DNA of 64,000 nt from Pseudomonas viridiflava (GCF_900591205.1 NZ_UUPU01000094.1:29928-93927); one strand, 5' to 3'. Positions 15,710-25,668 are shown, counted from the stretch's first letter. A program made the numbers and translations. The notes: generated from the letters alone by a model not told the origin.

Positions 15710-17086
15710 TCAGCACTCCACCCAGTTGACCGCCAGGCCGCCCCGTGAAGTTTCTTTGTATTTGTCATGCATATCGGCGCCGGTATCGCGCATGGTGCGG
15801 ATCACCCGGTCGAGGGAAATAAAGTGTTTGCCATCACCGCGCAGTGCCATTTGCGTGGCGTTGATCGCCTTGACGGCGGCGATGGCATTACGCTCGATGC
15901 ACGGCACTTGCACCAGACCGCCGACCGGGTCGCAGGTCAGTCCGAGGTTGTGTTCCAGGCCGATCTCGGCGGCGTTTTCCAGCTGCTCCGGGGTGGCGCC
16001 GAGGATATCGGCCAGGCCGGCGGCGGCCATGGCGCAGGCCGAGCCGACTTCGCCCTGGCAGCCGACTTCGGCGCCGGAGATCGAGGCGTTTTTCTTGCAG
16101 AGGATGCCGACGGCGGCGGCGGCCAGAAAGAAATTGACGACATCATCGTCGGACGCGTCGGCGTTGAACTTCATGTAGTAATGCAACACCGCAGGGATGA
16201 TCCCCGCCGCGCCATTGGTCGGCGCCGTGACCATGCGCCCGCCGGCGGCGTTCTCTTCGTTGACGGCGAGGGCGAACAGGTTGACCCACTCCATGGCCGA
16301 CAAGGTTGAGGTGATCACGTTTGGCTTGCCGATTTCCAGCAGGCTGCGGTGCAATTTCGCGGCGCGGCGCGGCACATCCAGGCCACCGGGCAAGATGCCT
16401 TCGTCGCGCAAGCCTTGCTCCACGCAATCACGCATCACCGACCAGATATGCAAAAGGCCGCTGCGGATGTCTGCGTCGCTGCGCCATGCGCGTTCGTTGG
16501 CCATCATCAGTTCGGAGACGCGCAGGCCGTGCTTGTTGCACAAGGCCAGCAGCTCGACGGCACTGGAGAAGTCGTAGGGCAATTCAACATCGCTGGTCGG
16601 TGCGATGCCTGATGCAGCCTCGGCGGCTTCGATGATGAAACCGCCGCCCACCGAGTAATACGTCTGCTCGCTCAGCAGGCCGTTTTCGCCATAGGCGTGC
16701 AGGGACATGGCGTTGGGGTGGTACGGCAGGCTTTCGTCCAGCAGCAGGAGGTCGGTGCGCCAGTTGAAGGCAATTTCCTGGGTGCCGGCGAGCAACAGCT
16801 GACCCGACTCGCGCAGTTGCTGGATACGCGCAGTGATCGAGGTGGGGTCGACCGTGTCCGGCCACTCGCCCATCAGGCCCATCACACAGGCGCGATCGGT
16901 AGCGTGGCCGATGCCGGTGGCGGACAACGAGCCATACAGGCGCACTTCTATACGCCGGGTTTGGCTGAGCAACTGTTGCTCGGTCAGGGCCTGCGCGAAG
17001 GTTGCCGCAGCCCGCATAGGGCCGACGGTATGGGAGCTGGAGGGGCCGATGCCCACCTTGAATAGATCGAAAACACTGATAGCCAT
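15710..17086 (-). CDS. sdaA: L-serine ammonia-lyase (L-serine deaminase)
   Basis: The 458-residue single-chain iron-sulfur enzyme converts L-serine to pyruvate and ammonia. The beta domain (SVFDLFKVGIGPSSSHTVGP) and the alpha catalytic domain are both present. The cysteines expected to hold the 4Fe-4S cluster are visible in KKNASISGAEVGCQGEVGSA and in the LTCDPVGGLVQVPCIERN segment. Length is normal for the bacterial type. It is followed by the SdaC-like permease and diverges from a LysR regulator. Confidence 0.95.
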   Translation of the reverse strand: MAISVFDLFKVGIGPSSSHTVGPMRAAATFAQALTEQQLLSQTRRIEVRLYGSLSATGIGHATDRACVMGLMGEWPDTVDPTSITARIQQLRESGQLLLAGTQEIAFNWRTDLLLLDESLPYHPNAMSLHAYGENGLLSEQTYYSVGGGFIIEAAEAASGIAPTSDVELPYDFSSAVELLALCNKHGLRVSELMMANERAWRSDADIRSGLLHIWSVMRDCVEQGLRDEGILPGGLDVPRRAAKLHRSLLEIGKPNVITSTLSAMEWVNLFALAVNEENAAGGRMVTAPTNGAAGIIPAVLHYYMKFNADASDDDVVNFFLAAAAVGILCKKNASISGAEVGCQGEVGSACAMAAAGLADILGATPEQLENAAEIGLEHNLGLTCDPVGGLVQVPCIERNAIAAVKAINATQMALRGDGKHFISLDRVIRTMRDTGADMHDKYKETSRGGLAVNWVEC

Positions 17087-17223
17087 GCTAAAGCCTTACA
17101 AGCAATGGAGTAAAAATCGCTGCCATGTTTTGTAGGACAAGCGCAATTGGCGCGATACTGAGCCTCTAAAACGGCACTGACCAACGAATTATCCTAAGAC
17201 ACCCTTTAGCAGGACTAAACCCT

Positions 17224-18171
17224 ATGACCCGGCCTCTCCATGGCCAGACCTATGTCTGGCTGCACGTTTTTTCCTGTGCTGCGCGGCATTTGTCGTTCAC
17301 CCGCTGCGCCGAAGAACTGCACATCACACCTGGGGCTGTGAGCCAACAGATTCGTCAGTTGGAGGAGCGCTTGGGCTTTCGGCTGTTCCATCGGCGTGCG
17401 CGGGGCGTGGAACTGAGCGCTGAGGGGCAACGGCTGGCAACTACGGTGGGGGAGGCTTACGGCAGCATTGATGCCGAATTGCAGCGTTTGGACGCTGGGA
17501 TGATCAGCGGCACCCTGCGTTTGCGCTCGATCCCGTCGTTTCTCGGCAAGTGGCTGACCCCGCGTTTGCCGCGTTTGCAGCAACGCTTTCCGGATATCCA
17601 ACTGCGTATGGTCGCCGAAGACAGCAGCATCGCCCTGCACGAGGGGGATTTCGACCTGGCCATCGACCTGAATGACGGCAGCTACCCCGGCCTGTTATCC
17701 ACAGCCTTGCTCGACGAACAGATTTTCCCGGTGTGTGCCCCCAGCCTGTTGCGCGGCCGCCCGCCGTTGCATGGCCCGGCCGACCTGGTGCATTTCCCGT
17801 TGCTGCACGACATCACCGCCTGGCGTGGGAGTTATGAATACGCCGAGTGGGAGTTTTACCTGAATGCCATCGGCTACCACCACGCCGACGTGCGGCGTGG
17901 CCATACCTTCAACCGCAATCACCTGACCATCGAAGCCGCCATTGCCGGCATGGGCGTGGCCATCGCACGGCGGACCTTGCTCAACGATGAGCTGGAGCGC
18001 GGCACCTTGATCGTGCCATTCGGCCTGGCCGTACCCAACCACAAACGCTATGTGCTGCTGTATGCGCCGGGCGCGCTGAGCCATCCGGGCGTGCGTGCAG
18101 TGCATGACTGGCTGGTGGAGGAGGCGGGGATTTTTCGCGGCTTGCACCCGTTGGGAGAGGGGCAATTGTAA
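17224..18171 (+). CDS. LysR-family regulator (GcvA-like)
   Basis: A 315-residue LTTR. The helix-turn-helix is near residues 20-60 (HLSFTRCAEELHITPGAVSQ) and the effector domain follows (LRLRSIPSFLGKWLTPRLPR). The GcvA/DsdC subgroup pattern and the position divergent from sdaA suggest control of the serine genes. The 137-base intergenic region is the likely site of action. The target is inferred from position only. Confidence 0.85.
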   Translation: MTRPLHGQTYVWLHVFSCAARHLSFTRCAEELHITPGAVSQQIRQLEERLGFRLFHRRARGVELSAEGQRLATTVGEAYGSIDAELQRLDAGMISGTLRLRSIPSFLGKWLTPRLPRLQQRFPDIQLRMVAEDSSIALHEGDFDLAIDLNDGSYPGLLSTALLDEQIFPVCAPSLLRGRPPLHGPADLVHFPLLHDITAWRGSYEYAEWEFYLNAIGYHHADVRRGHTFNRNHLTIEAAIAGMGVAIARRTLLNDELERGTLIVPFGLAVPNHKRYVLLYAPGALSHPGVRAVHDWLVEEAGIFRGLHPLGEGQL

Positions 18172-18384
18172 GGATGGCGGGGCGTAATAAGATGTAACTA
18201 ACTCCCCACCCTAACAGCGTTTTTGCTTGTCGTCAGGGTTAATTTGTAATGTGGGATTTATCTTTGCAAAGGGGTTGAATTGTTCTTCTGAGTGCTCAAT
18301 TGTGTAATCAAGAGGTCATGGTTTCACCACCCCGGTGTTGCAGTTTGTGGCCTCCTGCGAGCTAGCTGAAATAAGGGAAGAACT

Positions 18385-18795
18385 ATGCAAATCCAAGTCA
18401 ATAGCGATAACCATATTGAAAGCAGCATCCGACTGGAGGAGTGGGTACGTAATACCATTGAAAGCACGCTCGAACGTTATGAAGAAGACCTGACCCGTGT
18501 GGAGGTCTACCTGCGGGATGAGAACGGCGACAAGCCCGGTCCCCACGATTTAAGTTGCCGTCTGGAAGCACGGCCAAAAGGCCATCAGCCGGTTTCGGTG
18601 CTACACAAGGCCGATACCCTGGAGCAGGCGATTGACGGTGCCGCGACCAAGCTGGATCACGCGTTGGAACATTTGTTCGGCAAACTGCAAGGCAAGCCCC
18701 GCGCTGCCGCGAAAAATGTGCCGGCCAACAAAGTGAATGATGACGCGCTGGAAGAGGAATTCCTGGAAAACGAAAACGCTGCACTCAATAGCTGA
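18385..18795 (+). CDS. Ribosome-associated hibernation factor (HPF/RaiA family)
   Basis: A 136-residue protein with the S30AE/HPF fold (MQIQVNSDNHIESSIRLEEW, then HDLSCRLEARPKGHQPVSVL). HPF/RaiA proteins bind the 30S subunit at the mRNA/tRNA channel and stabilise idle ribosomes. It is a second-type HPF, longer than the rpoN-linked one, with a lysine/alanine-rich and then acidic tail. Ribosome site AGGGAAG precedes the ATG. A 213-base leader region upstream holds no other gene. Confidence 0.85.
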   Translation: MQIQVNSDNHIESSIRLEEWVRNTIESTLERYEEDLTRVEVYLRDENGDKPGPHDLSCRLEARPKGHQPVSVLHKADTLEQAIDGAATKLDHALEHLFGKLQGKPRAAAKNVPANKVNDDALEEEFLENENAALNS

Positions 18796-18816
18796 CAGTT
18801 TTTCAACCCCCACTCA

Positions 18817-18845
18817 AAACGGGCCTGCATCTGCAGGCCCGTTTT
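18817..18845. terminator. Bidirectional rho-independent terminator
   Basis: A 14-bp stem (AAAACGGGCCTGCA paired with TGCAGGCCCGTTTT) with a two-base loop lies between the HPF gene and the convergent MFS gene. T-rich runs on both strands suit both genes. Confidence 0.9.
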
Positions 18846-18848
18846 CGT

Positions 18849-20360
18849 TCAGCGGCGCTGCCTGAAGAAATACCCGCTCAACATCGCCAACCCGCCCGCG
18901 CCCACACCCGCAAAGAGCATGGCCCAACCGGCGCCGTGGCGCAGTGCCGCCTGGGCATCAGCAGGCGCCACCAGCAACGTGTGCAGCTTGCCCGTCGCAA
19001 TGTTCTGGCTGATGGCCGGCCAATCCATGGCGGTGGCAACAGGCAATATCTGCGCCAGTTGATGGCTGATCCCCAGCAACAGCACCAGGCCCATCAGCGC
19101 AATGTTCAGTGCCAGGGTGATCAACCGCGCACTGAAGTCGATGCCCGAGGCCATGCCGGCGCGGTCGGCCGAGACCGAGCCGGTGGTGGTGTTGGTGGTG
19201 GGTGAGTTGGTCAGCGCCAAGCCCACGCCAGCGATCACACAGCTGAAAAGCACGACTATGATGCTGGGTTGCTCAACACTATTGGCTGCCGCCATGGCCA
19301 TGAACCCCGTGCCCATCAGGCCCAGGCCCACCGGGATGATGCGCTCGGCGCCATAGCGCAGGGCCAGGCGTTCGGCCAGCGGCGGCACCAGCAAGGTGGG
19401 CAAGGTATAGGCGAGCAGGGCGCCGCCGGTGGTCAGTGTGTCGTAGCCCAGGCCCGCCTGGAAATACAGCGGCAGGTAGATCATGAACGGCCAGAAACTG
19501 AAGTTCATGCCGATCGAGCCCATCAGCGCGCCGTTGAAGCGCGGGATGCGGAACACCGAAAAATCGAACATCGGGTGGGCGCTGCGCCGCTCAATCAAGA
19601 TAAACAGCAGCGTGGCGGCCAGCGACACGCCTGCCCAGCCGAGCATGGCCGGTGTGCCAAAACCGTTTTCGCTGCCTTGGGTGATGAAGTACACCAACGC
19701 AAACACCGACAGCGTGAGGGTGAGCATGCCGGCGATGTCGAGGCGATGGCTGGCCGGGTCGCGGGATTCCTGCACGCTCAGGCGCAGTAATACCAGGGTG
19801 ATCAGCGTGAGCGGCACGTGCACCAGGAACACCCAGCGCCAGTCGGCGACGGCCAGGATCAATGCGCCCACCATCGGCCCGAAGCCCAGGCCCACGCCCG
19901 CGATCACGCCCCAAATCGCAAAGGCACGCGCACGTGCCGCCGGTTCGCGGAACTGGTGCGAAAGAATCGCGAACTGGCAGATCATCATCGCGCCGGCGCC
20001 CACGCCCTGAACGAAGCGTGCCGCAATCAGCCAGGAGGCATCGCTTGCCAGGCCACAGGCCAGCGAGGCCAACCCAAACAGCCACAAGCACACCACCAGC
20101 ACGCGCCGCCGACCAAAGCGGTCGGCCAGTGTGCCTGCGGCCATCAACACGCTGGTGCAGGCCAGGGTGTAGGCGTTCATGATCCATTGCGCATCCTGGA
20201 AGCCCGTGCCCAGTTGCTGTTCCAGTGTCGGCAGGATGACCGGCACGCTGGAGATTTCCAGGCCGAACATCAGGGCCACGAGGCAGACGGCGGTGAGAGC
20301 CAGCGCATCTCTGGCGGTGCGGGCGGGGCTGGCGGCCGAGAATGTGGCGGCGGGTGGCAT
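18849..20360 (-). CDS. MFS drug/solute exporter, DHA2 (14-TM) family
   Basis: A 503-residue membrane transporter of the EmrB/QacA type. The loop 2-3 motif is present (GTLADRFGRRRVLVV), and the family's motif C-like region is ARFVQGVGAGAMMICQFAI. The number of hydrophobic stretches fits 14 helices. It diverges from a LysR regulator, a common pairing for efflux pumps. No membrane-fusion or outer-membrane partner is nearby, so it probably exports into the periplasm. The substrate is unknown. Confidence 0.88.
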   Translation of the reverse strand: MPPAATFSAASPARTARDALALTAVCLVALMFGLEISSVPVILPTLEQQLGTGFQDAQWIMNAYTLACTSVLMAAGTLADRFGRRRVLVVCLWLFGLASLACGLASDASWLIAARFVQGVGAGAMMICQFAILSHQFREPAARARAFAIWGVIAGVGLGFGPMVGALILAVADWRWVFLVHVPLTLITLVLLRLSVQESRDPASHRLDIAGMLTLTLSVFALVYFITQGSENGFGTPAMLGWAGVSLAATLLFILIERRSAHPMFDFSVFRIPRFNGALMGSIGMNFSFWPFMIYLPLYFQAGLGYDTLTTGGALLAYTLPTLLVPPLAERLALRYGAERIIPVGLGLMGTGFMAMAAANSVEQPSIIVVLFSCVIAGVGLALTNSPTTNTTTGSVSADRAGMASGIDFSARLITLALNIALMGLVLLLGISHQLAQILPVATAMDWPAISQNIATGKLHTLLVAPADAQAALRHGAGWAMLFAGVGAGGLAMLSGYFFRQRR

Positions 20361-20467
20361 GGCGATTCTCCTGAGAAGGGGGGGGGCGGTTTATTCTCGT
20401 GGGAATCTTGTTCTTGATTCGTGATAAGTTTTCCAGTCATTCGGGAATAAAGAGCGACAATTACCCT

Positions 20468-21340
20468 ATGGCCACTCCGCGTTTTGATGGCGTTGAACTG
20501 TTTTTGCAGATCGTCGAAAGCGGCAACCTGACCGAAGCCGCCGAGCGTTTGAACCTCACGCGCTCCGCCGTCGGCAAGGGGCTGGCGCGCCTGGAGGCAC
20601 GTTTGGGCACCTGCCTGCTGCAGCGTTCCACCCGGCGTCAGCGGTTGACCGAGGACGGTCAGGCTTACTACGAGCATTGCTTGCGGGCGCTGGCCGAACT
20701 GGAAGCCGCCGAGTCGGTGCTGGAAAGCGGGCGCCAACAGCCACGCGGCCGCTTGCGCGCAAGCTTGCCATTGGCCTTCGGCCACCACTATGCGGCACCG
20801 GCGTTGTGGGGGTTGATGGAGCGCTATCCAGGGTTGGAAATCGAGATCAGCTTCGCCGATCGGCTGGTGGACCTGGCACAGGAGGGCTTTGATATTGCCG
20901 TGCGGATCGGCCCACTGCCCGACACTGATCGGCTCAGTGCACGGCGCCTGGGCGAGCAGTCCGTGGGGCTGGCGGCTTCACCGGCGTACGTGCAGCGCAC
21001 GGGGCCGATTGAATGTCTCGAAGACCTCGCCGGCCACCACGCGATTGCCTATCGCAGCACTACCACGCACCGTTCCCGCGTGACCTCGCGGTTGATGATG
21101 GACGACCTCCAGGCCGTGGCCGATGCCGCGATTGCGGGCGTGGGCCTGGCCTGGTTGCCGAGTTGGTTGATTGCGCACTATGTGCTGCGCGGGCAATTGC
21201 TGGCGGTATTGCCCGAGTTCCGCGAGCAGCCCGCGCCGATCCATGTGATCTGGCCCACGGCGGCACATATGCCGGCCAAGACGCGCTGTGCCATCGACGC
21301 GTTGGTGGCCGGCACGCCTTCGTGCCTGGCGGGCAGTTGA
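20468..21340 (+). CDS. LysR-family regulator
   Basis: A 290-residue LTTR with the N-terminal HTH (ESGNLTEAAERLNLTRSAVG) and a substrate-binding domain. The start at 20468 (MATPRFDGVE) is chosen because it puts the HTH at the usual distance; an upstream frame to 20399 lacks a ribosome site. It is divergent from the MFS exporter, which is its likely target. The 3' end abuts the convergent TonB receptor gene end. Confidence 0.85.
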   Translation: MATPRFDGVELFLQIVESGNLTEAAERLNLTRSAVGKGLARLEARLGTCLLQRSTRRQRLTEDGQAYYEHCLRALAELEAAESVLESGRQQPRGRLRASLPLAFGHHYAAPALWGLMERYPGLEIEISFADRLVDLAQEGFDIAVRIGPLPDTDRLSARRLGEQSVGLAASPAYVQRTGPIECLEDLAGHHAIAYRSTTTHRSRVTSRLMMDDLQAVADAAIAGVGLAWLPSWLIAHYVLRGQLLAVLPEFREQPAPIHVIWPTAAHMPAKTRCAIDALVAGTPSCLAGS

Positions 21341-23677
21341 TCAGAACGCGAGGGAGGTTTGCACGTACACCGTGCGGGGTTCACCGACGTATTTGCCACT
21401 GTTGTTGTCGTTGAATGAGCGGGTGAAGTACTGCGTGTTGAAGATGTTTTTCACCCCGACCGCCACATTCAAGTCCGACAGCTGTGGGCCGAAGTCGTAC
21501 GCGGCGCGGCTGCTGAACAGCATGTAGCCGGGGATGCGTCCGTTGGCTCCGTTCGCGGTTTCTTGCACGGTGTTGGCGTTATCGGCGAACTGGCTGCTCT
21601 GGTAGCTGCTGTCCAGGTTGAGCTTCCAACGGCCCTCGGTGTAACCCACGCCGAGGGTGCCTTTATGCTTGGACGAGAAGGGTACGCGGTTGCCTTTGTT
21701 CGGGCCGTCTTCGCGAATGGTGGCGTCCACATAGGCGTAGGTGGCGTACACATCAAAACCTGCCAGCGCCGGGCTCAGGCCGTCGAGGGCATAGTTGATG
21801 CTGGTCTCGATACCCTGGTGGCGGGTTTCGCCACGGGCGATCACCGAGTCGTCGGTCTGGTTGCTTTCATACTGGTTGTCGAAGTTGATCAGGAACGCGC
21901 CGATCTCCGCACGCAACGTGCCGTCGTCGTAACGGGTGCCCAGTTCCCAGGTGCGGGCTTTTTCCGGTTTGACTTCGCCGCTGGTCACGCGGTTTGGCAT
22001 CTGGCTGTACTGCACGCTGCCGAACGAGCCTTCGGTATTGGCATACAGGTTCCAACTGTCGGTGAGGTGGTAGAGCACGTTGAGCGCCGGCAGCGCGGTG
22101 TTGTAGTCGCCTTTGTATTTGACGTTGGTCAGGTTGTTGGTCTGTTGGGACTCAATCATCTCGTAGCGGATGCCTGGGGTGATGGTCCACTTGCCGATAT
22201 CAATCCGGTCATCCACGAAGAACGCGTTGGCTTCAGTGCCGCCACGGGTATCACGGTCGTTGCGGCTGTCGGTGCTGGGGATCTGCTGGTTGGCGCTGAT
22301 CGGCGTGCGGTAGCGCAGTTCGTGGCCGGCTTCGTTGATGTAGCGATAGCCCACGCCGACTTCATGGCTGGTCGGGCCGAGGTCGAAGCCCTGGGCGAAA
22401 CGGGTTTCCAGGCCGCGTACCCAGTATTCGCGAGGAGACAGCGAGAGGAAGTTGCCCTGGTCCAGGTAACCGCTGCGCAGGGTTTTGGTGAAGAAGCTGT
22501 TGACGGTGAATTCGCGGCGGTCCTGCTCGTAGCGGTAGCCTACGTTGAACATCGTGCGGCGGCCCCAGAATTTGTCGTAGGGGCGGGTGGACTGATACGG
22601 GTTGGCCTTGTAGTCGTTGACGTTCAAACCACCCGGCATATCGGCCTGGCCTTCGTAATACTGCGCCATGGCGTTGAAGCTGTTGGCGTCGTCGAGCTGG
22701 TATTTACCTTTCAAAATCAGGTCGTCGATGCGCGTATTGCTGTTTTCGCGCCAGTCGCCGCCACGGGTGCCGGAGTACAACATCGCGCCGCCCAGGCCAT
22801 TCTCGGCGGTGCCGCCGGCCAGCAGGTTGCCGGTGGTCTTGAAGCCATCATGGCTGGACGACGGGCTGGTTTCGGTCTGCAAGCCGCCTTTGACGGTGGG
22901 CGCATCCGGAATCGCCCGGGTCACGAAGTTGACCACGCCGCCGACGTTTTGCGGGCCATAGCGCACGGCGCCGCCACCGCGTACCACGTCCACCGCGTCC
23001 ATGTTGCCCATGCTGATCGGCGCGAATGACAGTTGCGGCTGGCCATAGGGTGCGAACGGCACGGGGATGCCGTCCATCAGCACCGTGGAGCGCGACGCCA
23101 GGCGCGGGTTGAGGCCGCGAATGCCGAAGTTCAGCGCCATGTCATGGCTGCCGGTGCCGTTGTTTTCCGGAGCGTTGACCCCGGGGATACGGTTGAGCAC
23201 GTCGCGGGCCTGGGTGGCGCCCTGGCGTTCGAATTCCTCGCGACGGATTACGTCACGCGCACCGGGGTGTTCGAACACGTTGGTTTGCGCCGCGTCGCCG
23301 AGCCAGTCGCCCACCACGCTGGAGGTTGCCAGCTCCACGCTGGCCGGTGCGCCGGCCGGTTGCAGGCTGAAGGCGTTGTCACCTTCGGCGCGGGCTTGCA
23401 GGCCGGTGCCTTCCAGCAGTTTCTGCAAGCCTTCGGCGGCGCCGTAGTTGCCGGACAAGCCCCGGCTCTGCCTACCTGCCGTGACTTCGGAGCCAAATGA
23501 AATCAACACCGAGGCTTCGCGCCCAAACTGGTTCAGCGCCGCTTCCAGCGAGCTGGGGGCAATGTGATACGGCTTGGTGTCGGCCGCCATCACATACGGC
23601 AATGCCGTGAAACTGAGGCTGGCGCCCAGTAGCAGTTGACGCAAGGTGCGGGTCAGAAGGGTCGGTTGCTGGGGCAT
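21341..23677 (-). CDS. TonB-dependent siderophore receptor with signalling domain (FecA-like)
   Basis: An outer-membrane receptor of about 778 residues. In order: signal peptide (TLRQLLLGASLSFTALPYVM), STN signalling domain (YHIAPSSLEAALNQFGREAS), plug (VLNRIPGVNAPENNGTGSHD, VDVVRGGGAVRYGPQNVGGV) and a 22-strand barrel ending in Phe. The STN domain lets it signal through the adjacent FecR/FecI pair transcribed just upstream. The closest pattern is FecA (ferric citrate), but the ligand is not proven. The start at 23677 gives a clean signal peptide. Confidence 0.92.
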   Translation of the reverse strand: MPQQPTLLTRTLRQLLLGASLSFTALPYVMAADTKPYHIAPSSLEAALNQFGREASVLISFGSEVTAGRQSRGLSGNYGAAEGLQKLLEGTGLQARAEGDNAFSLQPAGAPASVELATSSVVGDWLGDAAQTNVFEHPGARDVIRREEFERQGATQARDVLNRIPGVNAPENNGTGSHDMALNFGIRGLNPRLASRSTVLMDGIPVPFAPYGQPQLSFAPISMGNMDAVDVVRGGGAVRYGPQNVGGVVNFVTRAIPDAPTVKGGLQTETSPSSSHDGFKTTGNLLAGGTAENGLGGAMLYSGTRGGDWRENSNTRIDDLILKGKYQLDDANSFNAMAQYYEGQADMPGGLNVNDYKANPYQSTRPYDKFWGRRTMFNVGYRYEQDRREFTVNSFFTKTLRSGYLDQGNFLSLSPREYWVRGLETRFAQGFDLGPTSHEVGVGYRYINEAGHELRYRTPISANQQIPSTDSRNDRDTRGGTEANAFFVDDRIDIGKWTITPGIRYEMIESQQTNNLTNVKYKGDYNTALPALNVLYHLTDSWNLYANTEGSFGSVQYSQMPNRVTSGEVKPEKARTWELGTRYDDGTLRAEIGAFLINFDNQYESNQTDDSVIARGETRHQGIETSINYALDGLSPALAGFDVYATYAYVDATIREDGPNKGNRVPFSSKHKGTLGVGYTEGRWKLNLDSSYQSSQFADNANTVQETANGANGRIPGYMLFSSRAAYDFGPQLSDLNVAVGVKNIFNTQYFTRSFNDNNSGKYVGEPRTVYVQTSLAF

Positions 23678-23768
23678 GAAGAGCGGTCCTGAGAAGGAAG
23701 GATCAAGGTGGCTTTCCTTCTCTGTCACGCGAGGTGTGGAAAACGGCTCACGGTTATCCGAATTATTT

Positions 23769-24710
23769 TCAGGCGCGTGCCTGGACGGTCACCCAATAGC
23801 GGGTAAAGCGCCGTACTTTCACCGCCAGGCTGACTTCCAGCAGGTCGAGAATGCGCTCGCTGTCATCCAGCGGGTAGCTGCCGGAGATCAGCAGGTTGGC
23901 GACCTGCGGGTCGCAGTTGAGCTGCCCGCGACGGTAGCGGCCGAGTTCGGCGAGGAAGTCTTCCAGGCGCATATGGGCGGCCACCAGCATGCCGTCGGCC
24001 CAGGCGCCGCTGTTGGCGTCGGTGGGGCGAGGGGTGTCCCAGCCTTTGCGGGTGAAATTGACCTGGCGCGCAGCCTCGACCGTCAGAGGCAGGCCGCTGT
24101 AGGTGTTGGGCATCACCTCCACACGGCCCTCGAACACTGCCAACTGCGTGTGATCGTTGAACTGGCGCACATTCAAGCGCGCCGCGTGGCTGGTGAGCAG
24201 GCCCTGGCCGGTCAGCACCTGCAGCGGGGTTGCGCCGGCGCTGCTGGTCAGCAGGATTTCACCCTCGAGCAGACGAATCAGCCGTTGGCCGCCATCGAAA
24301 TGCACATCCACCGCGCTGCCGGTGTTGAGCTGCAACTGACTGCCATCGGCCAATTGCACTTTGCGCCGCTGGCCCACGGGGCTGCGATAGTCGGCGGTCA
24401 GCGGCGGCAGGATATGCTGCTGACGCAGGCTCCAGGCGGCGGCCGAGCCGGCGCCCAGAATCAACAACAACTTCAGGGCCTGGCGACGGCTGTTGGATTT
24501 CGGTGCGTTCAAGGCCGCATGGGCCAGGGGCGAGGGCATGCCGCGCAGGCGCTGGTTGACGCGCTGGATATGCTCCCACGCACGCTGATGCTCGCTGTGG
24601 GCGTTCAGCCATTGCTGCCACGCGGCTTGCTGGCGCGGGTTAAGGGCGCCTTGTTGCATTTCCAGCAACCAATGCACGGCTTGTTCGGCGACCTGGGTCG
24701 AGAAATTCAT
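23769..24710 (-). CDS. FecR-family anti-sigma/regulator
   Basis: A 313-residue inner-membrane protein with the DUF4880 N-terminus (EQAVHWLLEMQQGALNPRQQ), one membrane helix (LKLLLILGAGSAAAWSL, about 79-95) and a periplasmic FecR domain. It relays the signal from the STN domain of the receptor to the sigma factor. Its start overlaps the stop of the sigma factor gene (ATGA), which keeps the two in balance. The receptor gene follows 91 bases downstream. Confidence 0.9.
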   Translation of the reverse strand: MNFSTQVAEQAVHWLLEMQQGALNPRQQAAWQQWLNAHSEHQRAWEHIQRVNQRLRGMPSPLAHAALNAPKSNSRRQALKLLLILGAGSAAAWSLRQQHILPPLTADYRSPVGQRRKVQLADGSQLQLNTGSAVDVHFDGGQRLIRLLEGEILLTSSAGATPLQVLTGQGLLTSHAARLNVRQFNDHTQLAVFEGRVEVMPNTYSGLPLTVEAARQVNFTRKGWDTPRPTDANSGAWADGMLVAAHMRLEDFLAELGRYRRGQLNCDPQVANLLISGSYPLDDSERILDLLEVSLAVKVRRFTRYWVTVQARA

Positions 24711-25297
24711 AAGGCAAAGTAGCAGCGCATGGCCGCTTTATTCAGGTGGCGTTTGACGGTGGCGATGGAGATGCCCAGTTCAGCGCCGATTTGTGCGTAG
24801 GTGAGGCCGTCGAGTTGGGCCAGCAGGAAGGCGCGTTTGACCTGTACCGGCAGGCCGTCGAGCAGTTGGTCCAGCTCGACCAGGGTTTGCAGGATGATGG
24901 CGCGCTCTTCTTCCGACGGCGCCACGTGTTCAGGCATTTGCGCGAGGGCGTCGAGGTAGGCGCGCTCCAGGTCCTGACGGCGATAGAAGTTGAACAGCAC
25001 GCGCTTGGCGACGGTGGTGAGGAAGGCGCGGGGCTCGACCAGCGTCGGGGCCTCACGGGCGGTGAGTACGCGGATGAAGGTGTCTTGCGCCAGGTCGGCG
25101 GCGCTTTCCGGGCAGCCGAGCTTGCGCCGCAACCAGCCGGTGAGCCAGTGATGATGGTCGTTGTACAGCACTTCGACGGTGTTGGACGGGCTCAACGGGG
25201 ACACTCCACAAGCATCGCCATGCTTTAGAGAACAAGAATTGTTCGCATTGTAGGGCGCAGCAAGGGCTTCGGCAATCCATGCGGGCAGGTGATTCAT
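24707..25297 (-). CDS. ECF sigma factor (FecI-like)
   Basis: Region 2 (CPESAADLAQDTFIRVLTAR) and region 4 (LDGLTYAQIGAELGISIATV) are clear, and the core matches E. coli FecI closely. The start is uncertain: the ATG at 25297 has a GAGA-type ribosome site, but FecI homology begins only near SNTVEVLYNDHHHWL, so a GTG at 25204 or a nearby TTG is also possible. A Fur box lies just upstream, so iron limitation should switch it on. It overlaps fecR by four bases. Confidence 0.88.
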   Translation of the reverse strand: MNHLPAWIAEALAAPYNANNSCSLKHGDACGVSPLSPSNTVEVLYNDHHHWLTGWLRRKLGCPESAADLAQDTFIRVLTAREAPTLVEPRAFLTTVAKRVLFNFYRRQDLERAYLDALAQMPEHVAPSEEERAIILQTLVELDQLLDGLPVQVKRAFLLAQLDGLTYAQIGAELGISIATVKRHLNKAAMRCYFAL

Positions 25298-25312
25298 CCG
25301 TTCTCTTTTGCT

Positions 25313-25333
25313 TATGAGAATATTTATCATTAA
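25313..25333. promoter_or_regulatory. Fur box between divergent iron genes
   Basis: TGAGAATATTTATCA (25315-25329) keeps the two-arm pattern of the Fur consensus with few mismatches. It lies between the FecI-like sigma gene and the DUF3649 gene, so one site could repress both directions when iron is plentiful. Confidence 0.6.
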
Positions 25334-25365
25334 TATTGCGTGCTGATGAACCTGGCGCCTCCCGC

Positions 25366-25668
25366 ATGAAAAGCAAAACCTCGCTGCCTGTCTCCTATCG
25401 TCTCGCCGTGACCTCCCGCGTACTGGCTGCCGTGGTGGGCGGTTATCTGATGGCTTCCCTGGCCAGTATCTGCCTGGCGCTGTGGTTGCCCACTGCCCGC
25501 GCCGATGCCGTGATCACCGGGATGATGAGTTCATTTGTGTTCTATCTGCTGGCCGTTATCTGGTGTTTCGCCTGCCGCAGTGCCGCCCGTGCCTGGTTCG
25601 GCGTGATGCTGCCCAGCGCGCTATTTGCCACCCTGGCAGGTGTGGGATTCTGGATGGTGCGCACATGA
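25366..25668 (+). CDS. DUF3649 membrane protein
   Basis: A 100-residue protein with about three hydrophobic helices (YRLAVTSRVLAAVVGGYLMA, then FVFYLLAVIWCFACR). DUF3649 proteins occur in siderophore-uptake operons ahead of PepSY-domain reductase-like proteins, as here. The stop overlaps the PepSY gene start (ATGA). The exact role is unknown. The start at 25366 (MKSKTSLPVS) is chosen over 25336 on helix placement; its ribosome site is weak. Confidence 0.8.
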   Translation: MKSKTSLPVSYRLAVTSRVLAAVVGGYLMASLASICLALWLPTARADAVITGMMSSFVFYLLAVIWCFACRSAARAWFGVMLPSALFATLAGVGFWMVRT